Below, piece by piece: positions 35,473-48,289 of a stretch of DNA of 64,000 bases. The position numbers were made by a program, and so were the translations under genes. This stretch comes from Branchiostoma belcheri (Eukaryota; Chordata; Leptocardii; Amphioxiformes; Branchiostomatidae), in NCBI RefSeq assembly GCF_001625305.1, contig NW_017803854.1, forward strand, positions 1,883,204 through 1,947,203. Direction: 5' to 3'. Under the pieces are notes generated by a model. The model was not told the DNA's origin. It did no database searches and saw nothing but the letters and a program-made list of their open reading frames with translations. How positions within the stretch are numbered: position 1 is the first letter of the stretch; each line of letters starts with the position of its first letter.

Positions 35473-38400
35473 TTACGCCATGGAGTCGTGGGTGTTCTGG
35501 TTGTTGGGAGGGGGGTTGGCTGGTGGTTGTGGCGGCGGCGGCTGCTGCGGTGGTGGTGGAGCCGCCCCGCCTCCCCCTCCCCCTATCCCAGCATTGATTT
35601 GGTTTGGTCTGTGGAGCGGGAAAGAATGTAAAACTTAAGTCGGTGAACAAACACCACATATTGAACAATCGGCATCAGCTTTGTTCTGCATTATGCATGT
35701 TTTATCAATATATACATGTTGAGGAGAGCCACACATCATGATCATCAAGCACATCAAAGAACCCACCATACTTGATTTTTAATATAGAAAGGAGTAGAGG
35801 TCCTTCCCAATATTATTGGATCAAACGTTACAGTCCGAGGGCCTCACCTGGGGCAGTCGTATTGAGGTCACTAGAACGCTGAAAGCCTGCCATTTCAACC
35901 CTTGCTACATAATTTTGCCCCGTCAATTGAATTGTAAGCTCCTCGCAATTCAGCCATTGGCTGCAAAGAGAGAGCAGTCGGCCCACCCAATAAATGGAAA
36001 TAATAGCTCTCATTTTGTATATTGCTTTTTGATATTGCTGATTCTTTAGCCTTGATTAAGTCTTTCATGCTATCGAAAGACAGAAAACTTAAGACATGGC
36101 GCAAAACTCTTCGACCTGTAACAAAAACATAACATAACCGGTGGACTGTTAGTAAATCTTACCTCTTTAACACGAAGGCAGCTGTGATGACCACCCCGGT
36201 CACTCCCAAAATGGCGCCGATCACTGAGAGCGCGACCACCCAACCTTTCACCTTGCCTTGCGGGAATGTCTTCCAAAACGGCTCTGGACAAGATAAAGGG
36301 ACAAAACGTGTTGGATGGCACGCCGTATGGCCGAGGTGTTCAAATATGAGAAGTTTGGGCTAAGAGCCGTTCAACGTTAAACACACAAAACCAAGGCACA
36401 TGGTAGCTGTAGACACGTAGCTACTTAACGAATTTGCGAATGATGCTTTTGAAATAGAGATGTTCATGATAGAGGAAAGGTAACTATTACATCATACTCA
36501 AAGGTGATGACCTTATGCAAGAAAAGCAATCACGTCACGTCACTACATTGTTAAAAACATCAATGAACGTACTTTTAGTCGATGTCGGTGTTGTATTTGA
36601 CATGTTCGACATCGTTGTGTTTTCTGGCGATGTTGGTGACGGTGTTGAAGTTGACACATTCATCATTGTTGTATTTTCTGTCGACGCTGAGACCTGTGCA
36701 GTCGTTGAGAGGATGCGAGTCAAGGTCGACGACGTTGATGTTGATGGTGTTGGACCTGTCTGTGTCATCTGCGAAGTGGTAGAGATTGTAGCTGATGCCA
36801 AGGGCGTTGGAGCCATGGTAGAGGGTCTAGCTGATGCCGATGGCGTTGGACCTGTCACCATCTGAGTAGTGGTAGTGGCTGCAGCTGATGCTGAATGCCT
36901 GGGACTTGTGGCCACCTGTGAAGTAGTAGAGGGTGTAGCTGATGCTGATGGCGTGGGACCTGTGGTCATCTGTGAAGCGGTAGAGGTTGTCGCTGATGCC
37001 GAAGGTGTTGGACCTGTCTGTGTCATCTGTGAGGCAGTAGAGGATCTAGATGATGCTGATGGTGTTGGACTTGTGATCATCTGTGAAGCGCTAGATGTTG
37101 TAGCTGACGCTGATGGAGTTGGACCGGAGGGTAAAGTCGATTCCAACGTCGTTGGACCAGATGTTGAGATTTGAGCCGCTCGAGGTGACTGGCTGGGTGT
37201 GGATGATACCATCGACGGAGTGCTAGACATTCCTGGCATTGATGTTGAACTCTGGGCTGATGAGGTTGACATTGGTGCGTCAGGGTTGTTGTTTCCATAC
37301 TTGAGGTACTGTACGGTAACACAGGTCTTGAAGGTGTCGGACTTGACCGTGGGGCGGCTGGAGTCGTGGTGGCAGCTTCTGACACAGTCGTGTCTGTCGC
37401 TTCATAGACAGTAGTGACGACGTCAGATTGAGCAGTTGTTGGCAGGTCTGGAGGCGCCGTTAGTTTGTGACGTGTCGACGAAAGCAGGCTGCTGTAGATC
37501 TTCTGAAGTGTGGTGGGGAGCAGTGCCGTTGTTTCTGTGGCCATAGCGTCAACAGCAGAAGTGGTCACGGTCGTTGCGGGTTTTGTCGAAGTGGTTTCAT
37601 CAAGCATCATCGTTTGGATTGAAGATTTAGACGTAGTTGGTGACAGCTTTGCAGTACTTTGCTCTGTTGTAGCCTTCTGTCCCGTTGTTATGGGTCCAGT
37701 GACTGTAGGCTGTTCAGTAGTGGCCGCTGTGGTGGAGAGTGATGACAGCATTTCTTCTGTGGTAGGAGATTTCATCATGGTCGAAACCGGTGGATTGGTT
37801 GTTGGAGCCATTTCTGTGGAGTACACTGAGGTGGTCTTCACATTAGATGGCGTTTCCTCCGTCGTTTGCTGCTTTGGTACAGCAGATGTCGATGTGAGCT
37901 GTTCGGGGGTGGCCGTAGTTGGTCCAGTACTAGATCCCGCCGTAGTTGCTCTCTCGAGGGTGAGGATGGCGGTACTGGTCTGGACGTTTGTGATGAGGGC
38001 CGTTGTTTGAGGTTCTGCTGTAGTCGAGGGCGAACCAGTCGTTTCTGCCGCACCCGATGTAGTCGAAGGTTTCATCGAAGGCGTCGTAGTCTGCTGATTT
38101 TCGGTACTGAAGCCAGATGTTGTCGTAACCGGCATTGTTGTTACAGACCCTGCACTTTCAGTGGTCATCATCTCGTCGGTTGTAATTGGAGGCTGCGGAC
38201 TGAGCGCTGCCGTGGTCACGTCGCCTGGGATTTCAGTCGTAGCTCCATCCTTTCCCAAAGTTGTCGTTCTCAATTCTTCAGTAGTACGGGTTGTCGTTGA
38301 ATACTCTGCAGTTGTAGCCGTTGTTGGGTTTGTGGTTGGTTCCATGGTAGTCAGCTGCGGTGAAGACCTCGTCGGGGAGGACTCAGTCGAAGGTGGGCTT

Positions 38401-41400
38401 GTTGGTTGGTTTGATGTGGTGTCTGCTGTTGTCTGATCCGTGGTAGTTTCTGCCGCAGCAGGACTTGTGGTCGATGGGTTTGTCGTGGCATCCATTGTGG
38501 ATGGTTTAGGCGTAAACGTCGTTGTTTCGTGTCCCGAGGTTTGCTGAGATGTTGGTCCTGTAGTCGGAGACTCAGTCGGAGGCTGACCTGTTGTCTGCTT
38601 TGATGTGACGTCGGTCGTTGGTTGATCGGTTGTGATCTGCTTTGCCGCGGTACTCAATATGTTCCTGGTGGTATCTCCTGTGGACGCTCCTACAGTGGAC
38701 GTCATCGGTTCTTCTGATGTGGCTTCTCCTGCAGCAGTAGTTGTGGCCAGCGGGTTCCTGGTGGTATCCACAGAAGTTTCTTCTGTAGTGTACGCCATTG
38801 TCGAGGGCCCCAAAGTAGCCGGCGCCGTGGTCTTTGCTGTGGTCAGGGACGAACTAGTGGTCGGAGCTTCCGTGATGTTGGGAACTGTCGTCATTGGTGC
38901 TCCGGTGGACGGAGCCAGCCCTGTGGTGGTGGGACTCACTGTAGTTCCACATCTGACTGATCCTGAAGGGAAGGCATATTTTATGATAAGAGATTAACGT
39001 GGTCTGACAACTGAACCTAGGAGTTGACTGTAGCGCTGGTGTCACCATGGTTGTTGATTACACTAAACGCATATTGTATTCTATGGCAAAGAGGTGTATA
39101 TTTCGTATGTTATACATACATACAATAACCCCAAGAGGCTTTGAAGTTATTTCAGATTATGTTGATGCACTCTTTATATCTATCATAAGATCATAGGCTA
39201 ACGTTCATTTCTCAAATTGAGAATTGTGCTTAGCCCTGAGAGTGTCTCAGAAATTCTAAAACCACAAAATTTCTGTTTTCATTTTGAGGACCTCTGGCAA
39301 TACAATTGTACCATCCATTAGCTAATCTACCACTCATTTCAGACAAATACACAGGGTAACCATATGTTTTCGACTGTTAGAGAGGAATAGGATTATAATC
39401 TTGTACAACTTGTACTAATGTTCATAAATATAGAGGAATATGCACTGGCTAGGGCCATAGCGCCATAGACTGAGTTCTGCCACAGAGGAAAAATGTGAGA
39501 CAAAATACTAGTGTTGTAGACAATTAGAATTAAACTACTCTGATTATACCTTGATTATAGTTTGTTTCTGTTGCTGATAAAGTGTCCTGCGTTGGACATA
39601 AAGTTGTGAAAGTTCCAGTTGATGGCTCCGATGGCAGAGAGGTTGTTGTGACTGTTGATTGTTGCATTACCACTGCTGTTGACAGTGCAGTAGTGACTGC
39701 TGTAGTTGAATATTCAGCTGTGGTTGCACCTACAGTTACCGCCATAGTTGATGACTCTGCCATTATCGTTGTAGTTGGTGGTGCAGTTGTTATCTGTACT
39801 GTTGAAGATTCCTGTATCAGATCTGTACTTGGTGGTACAGTTGTGGTTGCTACAGTTGATGACTCTGGTATTACCATTGTAGTCGGTGGTACTGTCGTGA
39901 CTACTTCAGTTGATGTAGTTGGCCATACAGTCGTGACCTCCACAGTTGATGACTCAGGTAGTACCGCTGTAGTTGGTGGTACAGTCGTGAGTGCTGCAGT
40001 TGACGACTCTGGTATTGCCTCTGTAGTTGTGACTGCTACAGATGTAGGCTCTGTAGTTGGTGATCCAGTTGTGACTGCTACAGATGTAGGCTCTGTAGTT
40101 GGTGGTCCAGTTGTGGCTGCTACAGATGTATGATCTGTAGTTGGTGGTCCAGTTGTGGCTGCTACAGACGTTTGGCTCTGTAGTTGGTAGTCCAGTTGTG
40201 GCTGCTAGAGACGTTTGCTCTGTAGTTGGCGGTCCAGTTGTGGCTGCTTCAGATGTAGGCCCTGTAGTTGGTAGTCCAGTTGTGGTGGCTACAGACGTTG
40301 GCTCTGTAGTTGGTAGTCCAGTTGTAGTGGATACAGATGTAGGCTCTGTAGTTGGTGATCCAGTTGTGGCTGCTACAGATGTTACCTCTGTAGTTGGTGG
40401 TCCAGTTGTGGCTGCTACAGATGTAGGATCTGTAGTTTTTGGTCCAGTTGTGGTGGCTACAGATGTAGGCTCTGTAGTTGATGGTACAGTTGTGTCTGCT
40501 ACAGATGTAGGATCTGTAGTTGGTACTCCAGTTGTGGCTGCTACAGATGTAGGCTCTGTAGTTGGTACTCCAGTAGTTTGAGACACTGTCGTGACCTCTG
40601 TAGTTGGCGGTACAGTCGTAAAGCCGACAGTTGATGCTCCCTCTGTTACCTCTGTAGTTGGCGGTAAAGTTGTGACTGCTACAGTTGACGACCCTGACAT
40701 TGTCTCTGTAGATTGAGGTACAGTTGTTACTGGTTCCGTGGTCGAAGGTGCAGTAGTGACTGCTACCGTTGATGACTCAGGTATTAAATCTGTAGTTGGT
40801 GGTCCACTTGTGACTACTACAAATGTTGACTCTGGTATTACGTCTGTAGTCAGCGGTACTGTCGTGGCTACTATAGTTAACAATTCGGATATTGTCTCTG
40901 TAGAGTGAGGCACAGTTGTCACTGGTACCGTTGATGATTCACGTATCATTTCTGTAGTCAATGGTACCGTCGTGTCGGCTATAGTTGATGACTCTGGTAT
41001 TGCCTCTGTGGTTGATGTCTCTGGCATTACTTCTGTAGTCGGGGGTACAGTCGTGGCTACTACAGTTGACGATGCCAAAATTGTCTCTGTAGATAAAGGC
41101 ACAGTTGTCACTGGTACTGTCGATGATTCATCTGCCATTTCTGTGGTCAGTGGTGCTGTCGTATCCGGAAAAGTTGATGACTCAGGTAGTATCTCTGTAG
41201 TCGGTGGTACAGTCGTGTCCGGTACCGTTGATGACCTTGGTAGTACCTCTGTAGTTGGTGGTTTAGTCGTTACGGCTATAGTTGATGATCCTGATAGTAC
41301 CTCTGTAGTCGGTACAGTCGTGACTTGTACTGTTGATACCTCTGTGGTTGGTGATACAGTCGTTCCTGGTATTGTTGATGACTCTCGTATTACCTCTGTA

Positions 41401-44400
41401 GTCTGTGGTACAGTCGTCACCTCCACAGTTGACGACTCAGATAGTACCTCTGTAGTTGGTGATTCAGTCGTCACGGCTACAGTTGATGACTCTGATATTA
41501 CTTCTGTAGTTGGTAGTGCTACTACAGTTGATTCTAAAATTGTCTCTGTAGATTGAGGCACAGTAGTTGTTACTGGAACTGTTGATGATTCTGGTAGCAT
41601 CTCTGCTGCAGTTGATGACTCTGTGGTCGATGGTACTGCCGTAATTACTACAGTGGACGTTTCCGACCTTGTCTCAGTAGATTGAGGCACAGTTGTCAAT
41701 GGTACCGTCGATGATTCATGTACCATTTCTGTGGTCGGTGGTGCTGTCGTGTCCGGTACCGTCGATGACCCCTGCATTACCTCTGTAGTCGGTAGTAAAG
41801 TTGACGAGGCTAATATTGTCTCTGGAGATTGAGGCACAGCTGTTGATGATAGTACCTCTGTAGTCAGTGGGACAGTCGTGTCCGGTACCGTTGATGATTC
41901 TCGCAATGCTTCTGTAGTCGGGGGCAGAGTCGTGAGTGCTATAGTTGATGACTCTGGTACAACCTTTGTAGTCGGCACTTCAGTCGTGATGGCTACTGTT
42001 GATGACTCTGGCATGTCCCATGTAGATGAAGGTACAGTCGTGGCTACCACAGTTGATGACCCTGGTAGTACCTCTGTGGATGGTAGTACAGTCGTGATCA
42101 CTATCGTTGATGATTCTGATCTTTCTCTTGTAGTCGGTGGGTCAGTTGTGACTGCTACAAATGTTGACGCTGGTATACCTTCTGTAGTTGATATCTCTGG
42201 AGTCACCTCTGTAGTCGGTGGTACAGTTGTGTATGGTGCCGTTGATGGCTCTGGTTGTACCATTGTAGTTGATGGTACAGTCGTGACTGCCACAGTTGAT
42301 GACTTTGGTATTACCCATGTAGTTGGTGATTCAGTAGTCACGGCTATAGTTGATAATCCCGGTAGTACCTCTGTAGTTGGTTGTACAGTCGTCGCGGCTA
42401 TGGTTGATGTCTTAGGTAGTACCGTCGTCGCGGCTATGGTTGATGTCTTAGGTAGTACTACTGTAGTTGGTGGTAAAGTCGTCGTGACTGGTACGGTTGA
42501 TGACTCCAATGTTACCTCAGCTGTTGATGGCAAAGTCGTGTCCGGTACGGTTGATGACTCTGGTAATACCTTAGTAGTTGATGGTACAGATGATGACTCT
42601 GTAGTCGGTGGTATAGTGGTGACTGCCACAGTTGATGTCTCTGGTATCACCATTGTAGTTGCTGATACCGTGGTGCCCTGTACCGTTGATGACTCCTGTA
42701 CCAATCCTGTAGTCGGCAGTACAGTCGTGATTGCTATAGCTGATGACTCTTGTATTATTAACTCTGTCGTAGGTGGTACAGTCGTGAATGCAACAGTCGA
42801 TGATTCTGCTATCACCCTTGTAGTTTCTGGTACAGTCGTGTCTGGTGCCGTTGATGACACTGGTAATACCTCTGTAGTTGCTGGTGCAGTCGTGACTGGT
42901 ACCGTTGATGACTTTGGCTCCGTAGATTGAGGCACAGTCGTCACTGGTACCGTTGATGACTCTGGTAATGCTTCCGTAGATGGTGATTCGGTCGTGACTG
43001 TTGACGATTTCCATATCGTTGCAGTAGTCGGTGATTCAGTCGTGACCGCCACAGTTGATGACTCTGGTATTACCTCTGTAGTTGGTGGTACAGTTGTGGC
43101 TACTACGGATGTTGCCTCTGTGGTTGGTGGTACGGTCGTGAGTGTTGACGATTTCCATACCGTTCCAGTAGTCGGTGATTCAGTCGAGACCTCCACAGTT
43201 GACGACTCTTGTAGTGCCGCTGTAGTTGGCGGTACAGTCGTGACCTCCACAGTTGATGATTCTTGCATTACCCCTGTAGTGGGTGGTACAGTTGTGACTG
43301 CTACAGATATTGACTCTGTATTTGGTGGTTCGGTCGTGATTGTTGAGGTAGTCGGGGATACAGTTGTGACTACTACAGTTGTCGACTCCGTAGGTGGTGG
43401 TACGGTCGTGATCTCCACAGTTGATGACTCAGGTAGTGCCACTGTAGTTAGCGTTGCAGTCGTGGTTGCTGCAGATGTTGAGTCCGTGGTTGGCGGGTAC
43501 TGTTGTGACTACTGCTGTTGATGATTCTGAAATTGTCTCTGTAGACTGAGGCACAATCGTGTCTGGTATAGTTGATGATTCAGGTAGTGCCTCTGTAGTC
43601 GGTGATACAGTCGTGACTACCACAGTTGACGACTCTGAGAGTACTTCTGTAGTTGACACTACAGTAGTACCCACTACCGTTGGTAATACCCCTGTAGTTG
43701 ATGGTACAGTCGTATCCGGCACCGTTGATGATGGTAATACCTCTGTAGTTGCTGGTACTGTCGTGACTGCCACAGTTGACGCTTCTGACATTGTCTCTGT
43801 AGATTGAGGCACATTTGTCACTGGTACCGTTGATGATTCCGGTGGCATTTCTGTGGTCGATGTTACAGTCGTGTCCGGTACCTCTGTAGTCGGTATTTCA
43901 GTCGTGAATGCCGTTGATGATTCTGTTAATAACCTTGTAGATGGTAGTACAGTTGTGACTAGTACCGTTGATGACTCTGGTAGTACATCTGTAGTTTGAG
44001 GCATTGTCGTGACTGGTACGGTTGATGACTCTGGTAGTACCTCTGTAGTCGGTAGTTCAGTCGTGAGCACAACAGTCGATGACTCTGGTAATAACTTTGT
44101 AGTCAATGGTACAGTCGTGATTGGTACCGTCGATGATCCTGGTAGAATCTCTGTAGTCGGTATTTCAGTCGTGAATGCCGTTGATGATTCTGTTATTAAC
44201 CTTGTGGATGGTAGCACAGTCGTGACTGATACGGTTGATGACTCTGGTAGTACATCTGTAGTCGGTGTTTGAGACGTGGATGCCACAGCAGATGATACTG
44301 TTAGTACCTCTGAAGTTGGTGATTCAGTCGTGACTGGTACCGTCGATGACTCTGGTACCTCTGTAGATGATGGTACAGTCGTGACTGGCACCGTTGATGA

Positions 44401-47400
44401 CTCTGGTAATAACCTTGTAGTTGATGGTACAGTTGTGACTGGTACCGTTGAGGAGTCTGGTAGTACTACTGTAGTTGGTTGTTCAGTAATTAATGCCGTT
44501 GATGATTCTGGTAATAACGTTGTAGTTGATAGTACCGTCGTGACTGGTACCGTAGATGGCAGTACATGTGTAGTGGGTGGTACAGTTGTAAGTGATGCGG
44601 ATGATGAATATTGTACCTTTGTACTTAGTGATTCAGTTGTGAGTGTCGTGTTGTTTGTAGTGGATGCCGTTGTTGCCTCTGTAGTCCTTGTTAAAGTGGT
44701 GACAGCTTGTGTAGATGGGGTTGTTGTGAGAGGTAGGGTTGTAGATTCTATACTTGTGTCTGATGTTGCTGCTCCTGTCAAGGATAAAGTAGTAAGAGTT
44801 ATGTCGTTGTTTGTAGTTGAAGATGCTGTTGTTGTTGCCTCTATAGTCCTTGTTAGAGTGGTGACTGCTTCTGTTGGTGACGTTGTTGTGACACCCGTTG
44901 TGGGAGATATTGCTGTGGTTTCTGTACTTGAACCTGATGTTGCTGCTGCGGTCGATGTTAACGTAGTAAGAATTGTTGCTGATGATTTTGTAGTAAACCT
45001 CTCTGCCGTTGTGCCCCGTACTGGTGATGATTCTCGTATTATTGTGGTAATTTTTCTTCTGGATGATCCTGGGGATTTTCACGAGTACTCGGTCTGTACA
45101 GTCGTTGGTGCTGTGAATAAGGAACCTGAGGTTGACTGCGTTGCTGCGGCTGCTATAGTAGATGGTTCTACGGTAACTTTTGTCGTTTCTGCATCTTTCG
45201 TGGTTTGTGTATCCTCGGTGCTTAGTTCTGCTTTCAACGTTGTCGATGCGTCTAGTGTAGCGACAGTTGTAGGGAAATCTGCGCTTGTTAACTGAGTAGT
45301 TTGCACGGATGTGATCGTCCGGGGTTTTGTGGAAGTAGCTTCACTGTACGGGAGTTGTGTTGATGTGGTGGGGTATCCTGGAGTTGTGCACCGCACGGAT
45401 CCTTGAAAAACACAGTCACAGTTACCGGATGCGCTAGTTGGGTGTTAGGTAGGGGTTTGGGGAAACGACTACGCTATTCTGTACATGCCATATATGATTT
45501 AAACTTGTCAGCAAAAATCTATGTTGTTATCTGGGACTCAGAGGAACTACGTCGCTCGTAAGGTTAAATTAAGATACTTTAGGGTATAAAGGCTAGATGG
45601 GTCTTCTAGGGGTTAAAACGGGTGAGGTGTAAGGTTTTACAATGGGTGTTGTTTAGGGTATATCGGGGGCAGCGAAAGAAATAAACATCATATTGAGAAC
45701 CCATGGCATTTGATGGTTCAGATCATTTATGTCGATACAACCTGATAGTGGTGTCCTAGGACATATTTGAGATAGCAGTGCATGGGTTCCGTAAAATTAA
45801 TATGTCGTGTTACAGAACAGAGGCTTTTTATATCTTTGTTAGCGGCTGGTTCCGTTGTCTTCTTGAAAATCAAAATCCTACGATGGCCTGCGACGAATGT
45901 GACCGCACTGGTAACATTTCAAACGACTATGGAACAACCTGGCATTGAGGCAACTGCCAATGAAATCCCGATTGACCTTTTCATCCCTGTACAGCTCTAT
46001 AAGCGAAGCAATTCTCCATGCAGAGTTCCCCAAGGCCACTCCAGGGTTCATAAGTGCAATGGCTCGAGGTTACACCGGCAGCAGACAGCCCAATCAATGG
46101 AGGTCGTTACCGACAACGACAGTTTCCTGCCACGAAGTGTCCCGGTGGAGGGCTGGGAATGAAATGTGCCGGTATCCACCGGAAACGCATGAGGGTTGTT
46201 CCACTCTTCTGTTTGCCAAATCACATCATTTCAGACAATTTCAATCGCAATAGATCTGCACTTACGTGTACTGTGTATTCTTTAGCGGCTGTTTTTTAGT
46301 CGCGAATGTTGATAGATTGAGCTCTGGTTCGGGCCGGTATACGGTGTGGCAATCGTTTCTTGTCAGGCCAATCGGACCTAATTATATGGATGACATCCGC
46401 GCGCGCTTCAATTTTTATCCGTTTCCAAAAAAGGTTTCCGACCAAGAAAAAAATGGTACCGAAATGTTCGCAGGGCTCGACGGTGTGAATGAACAAAAAA
46501 GAGAGAATTATTTGCTTGGTACACCATACAGCATACCCTGTGTGTTCAGTCAACGTCCATGACCACTTAGATTTCATAATGGATTGAACGTCTTTTTTCG
46601 TCACATTTTTTACTACGCCCGCATCAGTTTTGAGGTGCCCAGAAGATGCCATCTATATTACCGAATCAGTACGGCCTAATGTGCTCGAGGATAAGTGGCC
46701 TTGAGAGGGAAATTGTGTAGAAGGGGCCCGGGTATCAGAGACCGTTTAACCGCATTAACCTGGGCGTATTTATTACAGTTATTACTGCAACACAATAAGG
46801 TTACTCTATTTAGAGTACCAAATAAATCCATACCTTAGTACCCGTCCATATGGATAAACGTTCACTATTTCTGGGGTAACTGTACAAGTATTTGAAACGT
46901 AATATAGTCATACAAAAATAAGACAACAATGGGTTGTTTTTTTTCTCGTGAATTGTATTTAAAGCAAGTACAAAATTACAGCATGTGTAAATTAACACTG
47001 GATACAACTTAATATGAAATCCATCTCTTTTAAAAGAATTATTAAGTAGACACCAAATACATGTATGTAGAATTGAAAACAAAATACTGAGTTAGATACA
47101 ATAAATTCAAAACTAGGGTTACATGGATGTATCTTGTAATAAGAGAATACGTTAACATAGTTTGACTTTCAACATTAATAAAGCAACGCTTGTTTTGCCA
47201 TGTGGTTATAACATAAATTCTTTATCAGATATTTACGAGGTTTTTCAAGGTTCTTTTGAATTGAGGCTAAAATCTACCTTAGTAATCCGAGTAAAAATTA
47301 GACTAACTGTTTCACCGATAACAACTGATACAGTAATAAAATCAATGTGTACATAATAAAGAAATCAATGTTAAATATTGACCATGAGACTACGGAATGT

Positions 47401-48038
47401 AATAAATAATGAAAACGGTAAATCATATTTGAACAATAGTCAATATTGATTGAATGGCTTCAGACATAATCTACTTTTCCCCCATTGACCTGACCTCTTA
47501 GTCAATACAAAGGCTATAACTGTCGTAATGCCAATGCTCAATTGGATAAACTAGTATACATTGTATCAGCTCTATTACTGAACCAGGTCTTATAAGAGAT
47601 AAGATAATGTGAACAAAAAATGTGAAAGAATATGGGGTTGAGGGAGGGGGTATGGCAGGGTGAAACAGGAAGGGGGGTTGGGGCGAGCGATCATCTAATC
47701 ACCGAACGCTATATGTATATAAACAGACATACCTGAACACAAACAAGATTCGAGGGTGTGCATGGTAAGATCTGTACCCCATACTCAATACAATTGTCTT
47801 GCTAATTGTTTCAGATACTGAAAATACTTCCAGAAGAATTCTAGAAAGTAAGCGTGGCTATCAACGACGTTTCTCCTCGTCAATGCATCTGTTTTACAAG
47901 CAATACACATCCCTGGTGTAGAATAAACATTTTAACATCTAGTTAGAATGTATGCAAAGAATTACACTCACCTATACTGAGGATCAGTAGCAGTGTGGGT
48001 AGGTAGGCCACGGTAGTCATGAGTGGAGCAGTGCGCAT
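35473..48038 (-). CDS. Giant membrane mucin (Thr/Ser/Pro-rich) with transmembrane domain
   Basis: Minus-strand exons are 48038-47972 (signal peptide, with LPTLLLILSIG), 45401-39550 (5.85-kb mucin exon), 38962-36573 (second mucin exon), 36283-36163 (transmembrane, WVVALSVIGAILGVTGVVIT) and 35608-35473 (44-aa Gly/Pro/Gln-rich tail ending HDSMA). All borders are GT/AG and phases agree (1,1,1,2), about 2,850 codons. The large exon is an array of variants of TTVPPTTEVLPESSTV and TSVAATTGPPTTEP. The second is less regular and ends with TGPTPSASATTSTASQMT repeats. Both mucin exons open with GSVRC-T, so they look duplicated. Dense Thr/Ser/Pro implies heavy O-glycosylation and a barrier or mucus role (family knowledge). 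Frame lesions: in-frame TGA at 45081-45079, one extra base near 43497 and near 40172, and a frame change within 37275-37415. The tail exon frame chosen is the one that follows the splice phase. Confidence 0.8.
36573..37000 (-). repeat. Second coding repeat block of the mucin
   Basis: About 20-22-codon units around TGPTPSASATTSTASQMT lie directly before the transmembrane exon. They differ from the repeat type of the large exon. Confidence 0.7.
38963..39549 (-). other. Intron between the two mucin exons
   Basis: AT-rich; the donor follows 39550 (CAAG|GTATAA on the minus strand) and the acceptor CCTTCCCTTCAG precedes 38962. Nothing else was recognised. Confidence 0.65.
39550..45401 (-). repeat. 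Coding mucin tandem repeats
   Basis: The exon has degenerate units of about 16-18 codons of the form TTVPPTTEVLPESSTVPV. Near 40100-40650 they are replaced by a more uniform subarray of 14-15-codon units (TSVAATTGPPTTEP). Array homogeneity in the latter suggests recent local expansion. Confidence 0.85.
45402..47971 (-). other. First intron of the mucin gene
   Basis: The intron separates the signal-peptide exon from the giant mucin exon. It contains one MITE end (46385-46405) and a short copy (about 45870-45905) of the dispersed repeat listed at 62430-62630. No convincing exon was seen inside. Confidence 0.6.
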
Positions 48039-48289
48039 CTGAAACGTAAACATTTCCAACGTGAACAGCCTGACTGTGCGGCATACGGTACCTGCTCTGT
48101 GCTAAGTACGTTAGAAATCCCCGGTTTCCTGTCTACGTCACGGTTTGAATGTATTAAGAAACGTAGGTGGCAGGAAAGGCGGAAGTACTGATTGGCGAAA
48201 CGACCCCCTGTAGATTTTATGATGCAAAAACCCACCCTCATTTCTTCTGTTTCATAGATAAAACTATGCGTTTCCCTGTTCTTGGTGCT

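Noticed and set aside
35396-35668. Minus frame rich in Thr/Ala over the mucin tail exon
   Set aside because: The splice phase from the transmembrane exon (AG|A) selects the other frame, which is Gly/Pro/Gln-rich and ends at 35473.
39582-45295. Long plus-strand frames of VVGGTVVTGTVDDSG repeats resembling a calcium-binding repeat protein
   Set aside because: They are the antisense of the Thr/Ser/Pro repeats. The minus strand has the signal-peptide exon, consistent splice phases and a transmembrane exon; the plus strand has none.
45782-46299. Overlapping frames in the first mucin intron
   Set aside because: Three frames overlap with no splice support, and part of the sequence is a dispersed repeat.
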